Positions 16,620-24,875 of a stretch of 64,000 nt of DNA are shown in pieces. The DNA is taken from assembly GCF_010119195.1 (NCBI RefSeq), contig NZ_WRXL01000005.1, forward strand, positions 310,001 to 374,000, written 5' to 3'. The translations under genes were made by a program, and so were the position numbers. Under the pieces are notes generated by a model, which was given only the letters and a program-made list of their open reading frames with translations, had not been told where the DNA came from and did no database searches. The stretch's first letter is position 1. Each line of letters opens with the position of its first letter. This stretch comes from Haloarcula salina (GTDB taxonomy: Archaea > Halobacteriota > Halobacteria > Halobacteriales > Haloarculaceae).

Positions 16620-17378
16620 ATGGCAACGCCTCTCTTGGCGTTGGATAGCGTCACGAAAGAGTTCGGCAGCATCCGGGCCGTCGACGAGGTCACCCTCGAC
16701 ATCCCGGAGAGCGAGGTAACCGCCGTAATCGGCCCGAACGGGGCCGGCAAGACGACGCTGTTCAATCTGATCACCGGCAGATACGAATTGACAGACGGGC
16801 AGATCGAACTGCGGGGCGAACGGATCGATCAGCTCGAACCACAGGACATCGTGCAGCAGGGCCTGGCACGGTCGTTCCAGATCACGAATTTCTTTCCCGA
16901 CCTGACCGCGCTGGAGAACGTGCGACTGGCGGCACAGGCACAGCGAACGGGGCTCACCCCGGGCGCGCTGCTCCAGCACTACGACGATCAGTCGGAGACG
17001 CGAGAAGCGGCGAGGGACGTTCTGAAACGCCTGGATCTCCTGGACATCGCAGAGGAACAGGCCGGCTCGCTCGCACACGGCCAGCAGCGCCACCTCGAAA
17101 TCGGTATCGCGCTGGCCTGTGATCCGGACCTCCTCGTGATGGACGAACCGACCGCAGGAATGAGTCCCGACGAGACAGTCGAAACCAGAGAGCTCGTCGA
17201 GGATCTCGCGGAAGACATCACGATCGTGATTATCGAACACGACATGGACGTGGTCATGCGCGTCGCCGACCGACTCGCCGTGATAGAGAACGGGTCGCTC
17301 CTCACCGTCGGGCCACCGTCGGTCGTGCGGGAGGACGAGCGGGTCCAGCAGGCCTACCTCGGAGGTGAGACGGCGTGA
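16620..17378 (+). CDS. livG: Branched-chain amino acid-type ABC transporter ATP-binding protein LivG
   Basis: A 252-residue ABC ATPase. Walker A GPNGAGKTT is at 38-46, the LivG-type signature LAHGQQRHLE at 151-160 and Walker B LLVMDEPTAG at 171-180. It powers the LivHM permease encoded on the other side of the divergent promoter. The start is leaderless: TTTTTATA lies about 26 bases upstream. Its end overlaps the GTG of livF by 4 bases. Confidence 0.93.
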   Translation: MATPLLALDSVTKEFGSIRAVDEVTLDIPESEVTAVIGPNGAGKTTLFNLITGRYELTDGQIELRGERIDQLEPQDIVQQGLARSFQITNFFPDLTALENVRLAAQAQRTGLTPGALLQHYDDQSETREAARDVLKRLDLLDIAEEQAGSLAHGQQRHLEIGIALACDPDLLVMDEPTAGMSPDETVETRELVEDLAEDITIVIIEHDMDVVMRVADRLAVIENGSLLTVGPPSVVREDERVQQAYLGGETA

Positions 17379-18103
17379 CGGTTCTCGATATCGACGACGT
17401 CGATACGTACTACGGGCCGAGCCACGTCTTGCACGACGTCTCGCTACGCGTCGAGCGAGACGAGATCGTCGCTCTCATCGGCCGTAACGGCGCGGGCAAG
17501 ACCACGACGCTCCGGAGCATCATGGGCGTGACACCGCCGAAAGACGGCGCGATCCGCCTCCACGGTGACGACGTACACGGACTCTCGCCGAACGAGATCC
17601 GTCGGCGCGGCATCTCCTGGACTCCGGAGGACCGACGGGTGTTCCCGGACCTGACGGTCGCCGAGAACCTTCAGATCGCGAGCCGAGTCACGGCCGATCC
17701 CTCGAACGCCGGTCACGGAACGTCGTTTACCGTCGATGAGATCTACGACAGCTTCGAGCGACTCGACGAGCGGCGCGACCAGCGTGCCGGGACGATGAGC
17801 GGCGGCGAACAACAGATGCTGGCGATCGCCCGATCGCTCGTCGGCCCGCCGGTCGAGGTACTGGCTCTCGACGAACCCTCAGAGGGGCTCGCACCCCAGA
17901 TCGTCGACGACGTTCGAGCGATGATCGAGGAGCTCAACGAACGCGGGATGACCATCCTGCTCGTCGAGCAGAACGCACACCTGGCACTCGAACTGGCCGA
18001 CCGAGCCTACGTTCTCGAAACGGGCCACATCGAACTGACGGCCCCCGCCACAGAGTTACTGAACGACCAGGACGTCCTCGAAACGTATCTCGGGGTGCGA
18101 TGA
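17375..18103 (+). CDS. livF: Branched-chain amino acid-type ABC transporter ATP-binding protein LivF
   Basis: A 242-residue ABC ATPase, the second nucleotide-binding subunit of the Liv-type importer. Walker A GRNGAGKTT, signature MSGGEQQMLAIARSL and Walker B VLALDEPSEGLAP are all intact. GTG 17375 overlaps the livG stop, and the end overlaps the start of the following isomerase gene by 4 bases. The three genes are therefore one translationally coupled operon. Confidence 0.93.
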   Translation: MTVLDIDDVDTYYGPSHVLHDVSLRVERDEIVALIGRNGAGKTTTLRSIMGVTPPKDGAIRLHGDDVHGLSPNEIRRRGISWTPEDRRVFPDLTVAENLQIASRVTADPSNAGHGTSFTVDEIYDSFERLDERRDQRAGTMSGGEQQMLAIARSLVGPPVEVLALDEPSEGLAPQIVDDVRAMIEELNERGMTILLVEQNAHLALELADRAYVLETGHIELTAPATELLNDQDVLETYLGVR

Positions 18104-18930
18104 CCGTGACAGGGACGCAGTTGGACGGGGAGACGCGCAGATATCACGAGGAGGTCTACGCAGACATCGACGCCGACCGCGGCGTGGCCTGGCTCGTGAT
18201 GGAGTCGGACGACGACGGCGTGAACTCGTTCACCGCGACCAGCGTGGATGCGCTCACCGACGCCGTAACCGAGCTCCGGTCCGAAATCGACTGCCTCGTG
18301 CTGTTCGGTCAGGGGAACTTCTCCGTCGGCGCGGACCTCACCGACGTACAGGACACGCCCCAGGAGCTGCGACCCCCGAAGATCGACAACACCGCGGCGG
18401 CTTCGAACCGATTCATCCAGGCGCTTCGGTCGCTCGACGCCCCGGTCATCGCTGCTGTCGAGGGTATCGCCGCCGGTGGCGGACTCGGGTTCGCACTCGC
18501 CTGCGACATGGTCGCGATGCACGACGAGGCTCGGTTGGATACTGCCTACGCGCGCATCGGCCTCACGCCCGACAACGCCACGCCGTTCTTCCTGACGCGC
18601 GCAGTGGGACCGTACCAGGCACGGGACTTGCTGTTCGACCCACGACCGATATCGGCGACCGAAGCGGATTCTCTGGGAATCGCAGACCGCGTGTTCGACG
18701 GATCTCCGGCGGCGTTCCGCGAGGAAATAACCGAACTGGCGGGACGCCTTGCCGCCGGACCGACGGACGTCTACGGGAAGATCAAGACCCTGGTCGATAG
18801 CGCGTTTCACTCACAGCTCGACGAACACCTCGAACTGGAGCGGGAGATGATCAGAGCGGCGAGCGAGTCGGACACGTTCGACGAGGGGCTGAACGCGTTC
18901 GTCGAGAAGCGGGATCCCGAGTGGGACTGA
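18100..18930 (+). CDS. PaaG-like enoyl-CoA isomerase (crotonase family)
   Basis: A 276-residue crotonase-fold protein. GIAAGGGLGFALACD lacks the first hydratase Glu (Gly instead), and TAYARIGLTPDN has Tyr in place of the second. The Asp of the PaaG/dienoyl-isomerase motif (GLTPD) is present. It is more likely a CoA-ester isomerase than a hydratase. It is the last gene of the livG-livF operon, so the enzyme probably acts on the CoA ester made from the imported acid. It is a second, diverged member of the family seen at 1421-2188. Confidence 0.82.
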   Translation: MTVTGTQLDGETRRYHEEVYADIDADRGVAWLVMESDDDGVNSFTATSVDALTDAVTELRSEIDCLVLFGQGNFSVGADLTDVQDTPQELRPPKIDNTAAASNRFIQALRSLDAPVIAAVEGIAAGGGLGFALACDMVAMHDEARLDTAYARIGLTPDNATPFFLTRAVGPYQARDLLFDPRPISATEADSLGIADRVFDGSPAAFREEITELAGRLAAGPTDVYGKIKTLVDSAFHSQLDEHLELEREMIRAASESDTFDEGLNAFVEKRDPEWD

Positions 18931-18943
18931 AACGACCGACCGC

Positions 18944-20311
18944 TCACACCAGATCGTCCACCGTTCGTTCGATCTCCGCGACCTGTTCGTACTGGTCGGT
19001 GGCGACTTCGTTCAGGTCGCTGATCTGCTCTTTCAGGTCTTCGAGGTTGGTGACCGTTTCGTCGATCATCGCGGCGACCTCCTCGGAACTCGCGGCGTGG
19101 TCGTCGGTCGCCTCGGCGACCTCTCGGGCGCCGTCTGCGGTTTCTGCGATGGACTCGCGGACCTGATGGAACGACTCCACGGTCTCCGACACCGCTTCGA
19201 TCGCCTCGTCGATTTCCGCGGCTGTTTCGCCGAGTTCGGCCGCTGTGCGTTCGGACGTTTCCGCGATCTGGGACACCATCGACTCGATTTCCTCGGACTG
19301 CTCGTGTGACTCTTCGGCGAGGGATTTGATCTCGTCGGCGACGACGCCGAAGCTGTCACCGACTTCCTCGGCCCTCGCGGCTTCGATACTCGCGTTCAAC
19401 GCGAGCATGTTCGTCTGATCGGCGATGCTCTGAATGATGTCGACGATTTCGTCCATCTCATCGGCCTGCGTCGTGAGGTCCTCCATCGTCGCGGTGACCG
19501 TGTCTGCCAGGACCTGTACGTCTTCCAGCCGACCGATGGCCTCTTCGGCCGCCTCCTCACCGGCGTCTGCGTGCTCCCGCGCTTCGTCTCCGGCCTGACT
19601 CACCTGATCGGCTGTCGCGGCGATCTCTTCGACCGTCGCCGATTGTTGGGTGACTTCGCTGGAAATCTGGTCCATCTTGGCTGTCTCGTCGGTCGCGAAC
19701 GATTCGATATCGTCCGTGAATGACGAAAGCTCGTCGACAGAGGCGGAGAGCTCGGCCAGTTGGTCCTGAACTGACCCGCTCACGCGTTCCTGGAGTGATT
19801 CGAGTTCGCGCTGTCGCTCGACGTGCTTCGAAACGTCGGACGCGATCTCGAACGCACCGACGACGGTTCCGCCGGGGGCGCGGAGCGGGACGCCGTAGTT
19901 CTGGAAGACGACTTCCGTCGACGGGACCTCGCGGACCTCGTCTTCCTTGATTACCGAATTCGTCCGGGCGATCGTTTCAGCGAGCGTCTCCGCCTTGTTT
20001 TCAGTGCCGATCACGTCGTAGGCGTTCTCCCCGAGCGCGTCGGCCTGCGGGATGCGAAGCTTCTCCGCCAGCGTCTCGTTCCAGTGAGTGAGTTTCCCTT
20101 CCGCAGTCGTAACGAGCACCCCTTCGGGGAGGTCACTGACGAGTCGGTCGAAGAGTCCTTTCCAGAAATCTCGTTCGTGGCGTGCCAGTTCGGCGTCCGT
20201 CGCGTCGGACACAGAGAGATCGCTGCCGTCTCTGTACGCCTCCCAGAGTTCGGCGGATAGCTCTGCGTCTGCTCCACGCTGCTCTCCTCCATCGGCGGAA
20301 TCCATTGGCAC
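18944..20311 (-). CDS. Cytoplasmic PAS-domain methyl-accepting chemotaxis transducer
   Basis: A 455-residue transducer without membrane segments or HAMP. A PAS domain occupies about residues 55-165 (LPEGVLVTTAEGKLTHWN). A long coiled-coil signalling domain follows, with the highly conserved hairpin tip IADQTNMLALNASIEAARA near 300. It should signal to CheA/CheW from the cytoplasm, sensing an internal ligand or redox state. GTG 20311 fits a TATTTTAATG box about 26 bases upstream; ATG 20305 is the alternative. It converges with the uptake operon, suggesting energy- or metabolism-dependent taxis toward the same substrate. Confidence 0.87.
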   Translation of the reverse strand: MPMDSADGGEQRGADAELSAELWEAYRDGSDLSVSDATDAELARHERDFWKGLFDRLVSDLPEGVLVTTAEGKLTHWNETLAEKLRIPQADALGENAYDVIGTENKAETLAETIARTNSVIKEDEVREVPSTEVVFQNYGVPLRAPGGTVVGAFEIASDVSKHVERQRELESLQERVSGSVQDQLAELSASVDELSSFTDDIESFATDETAKMDQISSEVTQQSATVEEIAATADQVSQAGDEAREHADAGEEAAEEAIGRLEDVQVLADTVTATMEDLTTQADEMDEIVDIIQSIADQTNMLALNASIEAARAEEVGDSFGVVADEIKSLAEESHEQSEEIESMVSQIAETSERTAAELGETAAEIDEAIEAVSETVESFHQVRESIAETADGAREVAEATDDHAASSEEVAAMIDETVTNLEDLKEQISDLNEVATDQYEQVAEIERTVDDLV

Positions 20312-20467
20312 GTATAACTGCCTCCACTTGTTATTTTAATGTTGCTCCCGAAGTATCAGTTGTAATTCCGTTTGCGGAGATCACCCAGGCCACGGTCTGT
20401 GGCACAACAAAAACCCCCTACATATTCGCGCCAACCCTTAACGCCGTTCAGGAGAGACACTCCCTCT

Positions 20468-21082
20468 ATGGCCGGATCGAAAAACGAGAAGCAGCAGAGT
20501 TGTACCGGCTGGGACAACTCCGCGTGCGAAGGAACGGAGTACTGTCCGCCGCGGTGTCCGCGATTCGTCGACAGCGAAGGAGACGCTCGAATCGCACGGC
20601 CCTTTGAGGACGGCGATTTCGAGTCCCTCGTCGAGATGTACGACACCCTCGACAGCTACAGTCGGACGCAGGGAATCCCTCCTGCAACGCGTCCACGGAT
20701 CGAAACGTGGCTCTCGACGCTCGTGGAGAAGGGCCAGAACCTCGTCGTCGAAGACGGCGATCGGATTATCGGCCACACGGCGGCGGTTCCGGCAACTGCG
20801 GCGCGCCCCGAACTCGTCGTGTTTCTCCACCAGTCCGTCAGGAACCGAGGTATCGGGACGGAACTGCTCAAACACCTTATCGCGCACGCCGACGATCAGG
20901 ACCACGACGGGCTGACGCTCAGCGTCTCGTCGGGGAACCATCGAGCGATCACGGTGTACCAGAACATCGGGTTCGATGTCAGTGTCCGGTCGAACCCCGA
21001 CATCGAGATGGAGCTGTCGATGGACGATCCAGTTGCCGAGCAGGTCAAACTGTTTCCGGCACAGCGAGACGGTGATGAGTAA
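20468..21082 (+). CDS. GNAT-family N-acetyltransferase with cysteine-rich N-terminus
   Basis: A 204-residue protein. The first 35 residues contain four cysteines in CTGWDNSACEGTEYCPPRCP, which could bind a metal. The GNAT domain follows, with motif A SVRNRGIGTELLKHLIAHA near 135 and VYQNIGFDV near the end. ATG 20468 is chosen because the Cys-rich segment begins right after it. The acceptor is unknown. The gene stands alone, with neighbours on the opposite strand. Confidence 0.78.
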   Translation: MAGSKNEKQQSCTGWDNSACEGTEYCPPRCPRFVDSEGDARIARPFEDGDFESLVEMYDTLDSYSRTQGIPPATRPRIETWLSTLVEKGQNLVVEDGDRIIGHTAAVPATAARPELVVFLHQSVRNRGIGTELLKHLIAHADDQDHDGLTLSVSSGNHRAITVYQNIGFDVSVRSNPDIEMELSMDDPVAEQVKLFPAQRDGDE

Positions 21083-21154
21083 CTCGGTGCAGCGTGCCGG
21101 GAATCGCAACCGGAACGACGCGGCCCATCTCGGCTGTTCACTGGCGCACCTGAC

Positions 21155-21811
21155 TCAATTTCCTACTCGTCGCAGCGCCTGGAGTGTCGGGAGGGTCACG
21201 TCGTACGTAATTGCGACAAATCGGGTCACGACTGTCACGACCGCACACGCCACAGCGGCCATCCCTCCAGCGATTTCGAACGTCGCAACGATCCAGTAGA
21301 CACTCCCACCGAGGACGGCACAGCTCGCATAGAAATCCTCGAAGAGGATGAACGGTGACCGATCGAGCAGAATGTCTGCAAACGCGCCACCACCGACGGC
21401 GTTGATCGTTCCGATAGCCACGATCCCGAGCGCTGACACCCCTGCCTCAGATGCGACGATCGCCCCAGTCGTCGTGAAGGCCGCGAGGCCTATCGCATCC
21501 GCGACGAGCGTGAGTGGATGTGTCTCCGGTGCTGTGAGAATGACGCTAAGAGCGATCGCTAACGCGACACCGAGCAGGCCCAGCCCGACTTCGATCGGTG
21601 ACTGCAGGGCCAATGGAATTCGAGTCACGAGGAGATCACGTGTCGCACCGCCGGCAAACGCCATTGCAAGCCCGACGATCGTGATGCCGAGGAGGTCGAA
21701 CTCCTCGCGGATCGCCTTCGAAGAGCCGACGAAGGCGAACGCGATCAACCCGATAGTGTTCATCACCGCGAATGGATCGCCAAATATGACGACAAACAGC
21801 TCTCGCTCCAT
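21155..21811 (-). CDS. TRIC/UPF0126 family membrane protein
   Basis: A 218-residue protein with about seven transmembrane segments arranged as two similar halves. Each half has the glycine-rich kink seen in UPF0126/TRIC-type channels: AGGATRDLL near 55 and GGGAFADILLDRSP near 140. Prokaryotic members form trimeric cation (K+/Na+) channels, though some are linked to glycine transport. The ATG at 21811 gives a direct start into the first helix. It appears to be a single-gene unit. Confidence 0.88.
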   Translation of the reverse strand: MERELFVVIFGDPFAVMNTIGLIAFAFVGSSKAIREEFDLLGITIVGLAMAFAGGATRDLLVTRIPLALQSPIEVGLGLLGVALAIALSVILTAPETHPLTLVADAIGLAAFTTTGAIVASEAGVSALGIVAIGTINAVGGGAFADILLDRSPFILFEDFYASCAVLGGSVYWIVATFEIAGGMAAVACAVVTVVTRFVAITYDVTLPTLQALRRVGN

Positions 21812-22162
21812 TTTCGTGAGTACTAGCTAAGCAGCCACTTGAATGCTCCGAGATAACGGTTGACAAGGAGTGATGATTCCGTGGGTACTGTGAGGGACCC
21901 GAGTACGGCCACCACTCTGTAATCGTGGTTGTTCATCTTATCTGTATTAGGAGATTCTCATCCTCTCCTGTCATTTGAATATTGTATGGGCCCCCTACTC
22001 TCGACCATAACTCTATATTTTGTAGCTAGCTCTAGAATCTTCTATATCGAATATCCCTGGTTATTGCAGAAACTACGAGAAATAGAGATAGAGTCCCGAT
22101 TCTGTACGTCTCTTCGAGGAATCCTTGAACGAGGACCCGTGTGTCACTCTCAATGGCCATCG
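21812..22162. other. AT-rich intergenic region
   Basis: About 350 bases lie between the TRIC protein start and the end of the aldehyde dehydrogenase gene. The AT content is clearly above that of the neighbours. I see no open frame with coding character, RNA gene or repeat. Confidence 0.4.
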
Positions 22163-23686
22163 TTATTCGAGGTTGAAGTTGATCGTCTTCGTCTGGGTGT
22201 AGTTTTCGATCGTCTCAGCACCGATTTCGCGGCCAATACCGGACTGCTTGTAGCCGCCGAAGGGCTGGCCAGCCGGGAACTGGTTGTACGTGTTCACCCA
22301 GATATCTCCCGCTTCAATGTCGCGGGCAGTGTCGTACGCTTTCTGTAGATCTGACGTGATGACTCCGGCGGCAAGACCATAGTCCACGTCGTTCGCTTTG
22401 GTAATCATTTCATCATACGCATCCCACGTGAAGACGAGTTCGACTGGCCCGAAGATCTCTTCTTGTGCGATTCGCTCATCGTGATCAATGCCAGAGATGA
22501 CCGTCGGTGTAACAAAACAGCCGTCAGAGAGCCGTTCGCCCACTGCCCTTTCACCCCCAGTCAAGATACGTACGTCGGTAGTGCTCAGAGATTTGATGTA
22601 CTGTCTGGTTTTATCCACTTCAGCTGGTGAAACCTGCGGACCCACATCTGTCTCCTCGTCCAACGGATCTCCGATTTCCAGTTGCTCGACGGCAGTTACA
22701 AATTCATCGATGAATTCGTCTTCGATGTCCTCGTGGACGAACAACCGCGTGCCTGCACAACAACACTCTCCTCCGTTAAAGAACATCGCCTGAATCGAGA
22801 TGTCGACTGCCTTTTCGACGTCGGCATCGGAATGGACGATGACAGGACTTTTCCCACCAAGCTCGAGTGTGACGTCTGTAATCGTAGTTGCAGCGTTTTT
22901 CATCACGCCATAACCCACCTCTGTCGACCCTGTGAACGCGATCTTCGGGACGTCACTGTGACTGACTAATGGGCCACCCGCTTCGGGACCATAACCAGTG
23001 ACGACGTTCACGACGCCGTCCGGCAGGACGTCGTCGATCTCGCGCATCAGTTCGAGAATCGATAGCGGCGTTTCCTCGGCCGGTTTCAACACGACGGCGT
23101 TACCTGCTGCGAGTGCGGGTGCGAGCTTCCATGCGGCCATTAGCAGCGGGAAGTTCCACGGGATGATCTGCCCGACGACCCCGTAGGGCTCCTGCAGAGT
23201 TTCTATGTGGCTGCTCCGGTTGCTCGGAACCGTTTTCCCCCCACTAACGCGGGCCACCCCTGCGAAATATCGGAAGTGATCGATGACGAGGTCAATATCG
23301 TTGCGGGCTTCAGTAATCGGTTTCCCGTTGTCGAGGGTCTCGATCCGCGCGAAGTCCTCCGAGCGGGCCTCAACGCGATCAGCGATCTCCGTGAGCACCG
23401 CCTGGCGGTCAGCAGCCGAGTACGTCGACCAGTCCTCGTCGTAGGCGTCCCACGCAGCCTCCACAGCCCGGTCGATGTCGACAGCCGTCCCAGCCTGCAC
23501 GAGGGCCAGGACATCGCCCGTCGTAGGGTTACAGGTACTGAGTGTCTGTTCGGACAAACTTTCCTGCCATTTGCCATCAATGTACAGTTTCAGTTGTTCC
23601 GCTGGGAAGAGCTCTTCAGCGATGCGACTGTGTCGCTGTCTGATCTCTTGTTTCCGTTTTTCTGAGGGGGTGATATCGGGGGACAT
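22163..23686 (-). CDS. Aldehyde dehydrogenase, paralog 1
   Basis: A 507-residue NAD(P)-dependent aldehyde dehydrogenase. The active-site motifs VTLELGGKSPVIV (Glu) and GGECCCAGTR (nucleophile in the Cys triplet) are intact, as are IIPWNFPLL and FGGYKQSGIGRE. It resembles plant/fungal-type ALDH1/2 and is the same length as paralog 2 at 24876-26399. ATG 23686 (MSPDITPS) aligns with the start of the paralog; the frame could extend to 23710. A GTTTATCATC box near 23722 is the likely promoter. Long tracts are nearly identical to paralog 2, indicating gene conversion. It probably oxidises an aldehyde made by the alcohol dehydrogenase at 26546. Confidence 0.92.
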   Translation of the reverse strand: MSPDITPSEKRKQEIRQRHSRIAEELFPAEQLKLYIDGKWQESLSEQTLSTCNPTTGDVLALVQAGTAVDIDRAVEAAWDAYDEDWSTYSAADRQAVLTEIADRVEARSEDFARIETLDNGKPITEARNDIDLVIDHFRYFAGVARVSGGKTVPSNRSSHIETLQEPYGVVGQIIPWNFPLLMAAWKLAPALAAGNAVVLKPAEETPLSILELMREIDDVLPDGVVNVVTGYGPEAGGPLVSHSDVPKIAFTGSTEVGYGVMKNAATTITDVTLELGGKSPVIVHSDADVEKAVDISIQAMFFNGGECCCAGTRLFVHEDIEDEFIDEFVTAVEQLEIGDPLDEETDVGPQVSPAEVDKTRQYIKSLSTTDVRILTGGERAVGERLSDGCFVTPTVISGIDHDERIAQEEIFGPVELVFTWDAYDEMITKANDVDYGLAAGVITSDLQKAYDTARDIEAGDIWVNTYNQFPAGQPFGGYKQSGIGREIGAETIENYTQTKTINFNLE

Positions 23687-24144
23687 GGATTCTGATATGC
23701 AGAAATCCACCTAATTGATGATAAACATTATGCAAGGGTCAGTAGAGCTATACATGCACGACTGCTAGCGGTGCGGTCATTTTGACGGAGCTTCGCACAA
23801 TTCAGTCGGTTATCCATCGATAATGCTCCCGTTTTGGCCCAGACGAATCTACTCGGGTTCGCGAGCTATCCACGAACTGTTCCAAGCGTGACATTCACGA
23901 AAAAGGCAGCAAGATAATCTCGTAAGAGGAGACCTCGAAGTACACTATTCGTGTATTGCTACTCGATAGTTCCTGGCGCGATCGAGGCTGCCAACAACGG
24001 AAATATCAGTGGAAAACGGTGACGGCGTGGTCCATGCAAAGACTTGGACGTACAGAACAGGGAACGTCTGCAAACCATGCCTTGGACCGGTTCACGGGAG
24101 TATCCGTGCCACTGTTGCTTCGGCATTGACATCGTGGATATCGT
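23687..24144. other. Intergenic region between ALDH paralog 1 and the regulator gene
   Basis: About 460 bases hold the ALDH promoter at the left end. I see no credible gene, RNA or repeat in the rest; the 68-codon frame at 24009 has no promoter and unconvincing composition. Confidence 0.4.
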
Positions 24145-24696
24145 CTATTCGAGATACTGCTCTCCCTCTTCAGTCTGTTTTAGAATGTCATCGAAGATAC
24201 CGGCATCAGTGTTAAATTTATGAACTGATGGCAGCGCAGTTTTGTCGAACTGTGCGATGAGATCGCCGTGCTTCTTGAAGAACTGGTGTTTCCACTGTTC
24301 GCTCTCTTCGCTAGAAAGAAACTGCGTAATGAACTGCCATTGGTGATAGTCGTCAGCGTTAAAGAACATCACGACGTGTGAATCGTTGACGATGTCCGTG
24401 TAGCACTCCTCCCACCGTTCTTCAAAGCTAGGATAGTGAAACGCGATACGGAAGAGGTGGTATTCAAAGAGGTCTTTGTTCGGGTCGATAGCTTCCTGAA
24501 ACAGTCCTTTCGATTTGATCTCACGCAGAATGTCGTTGACGCGGTTGTGCGAGAGGGATATATCGTACTCTTCTTCCAGAATATCTCGAATTTCCCGTAC
24601 TGAAGCTGTCGGATACTTAATTCTAACTTTCAAAATAGCAACGTCTCGGGGAGAGATATCGACCTCGACACTGGTGTCGTCGTCAGCAGGGTACAT
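24145..24696 (-). CDS. Winged-helix transcriptional regulator
   Basis: A 183-residue DNA-binding protein. Residues 12-70 form a winged helix: DVAILKVRIKYPTASVREIRDILEEEYDISLSHNRVNDIL resembles Lrp/AsnC-like or MarR-like HTH regions. The rest has no family I recognise, but FEYHLFRIAFHYPSFEERWEEC and HVVMFFNADDYHQWQFITQF suggest a ligand-binding or dimerisation domain. ATG 24696 is chosen because GCATATAAAAAC lies about 30 bases upstream; the frame continues to 24855 without support. Sitting between two aldehyde dehydrogenase genes, it probably controls them and the alcohol dehydrogenase. Confidence 0.78.
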   Translation of the reverse strand: MYPADDDTSVEVDISPRDVAILKVRIKYPTASVREIRDILEEEYDISLSHNRVNDILREIKSKGLFQEAIDPNKDLFEYHLFRIAFHYPSFEERWEECYTDIVNDSHVVMFFNADDYHQWQFITQFLSSEESEQWKHQFFKKHGDLIAQFDKTALPSVHKFNTDAGIFDDILKQTEEGEQYLE

Positions 24697-24875
24697 GTAG
24701 TTACCAACAGTAGCACACTCGTTTTTATATGCCTTTTCACAATTTCTCTCAGATCGGACTCCCAGCATTATTTTATCACACTCTCCGATTGTGGAACCGG
24801 TGATCACACGGATGAGAGAAAGGGGGACAGACACAGCGGAAAGGCACCACGACAAGGGAGAGTGTCCGTTCGGTT

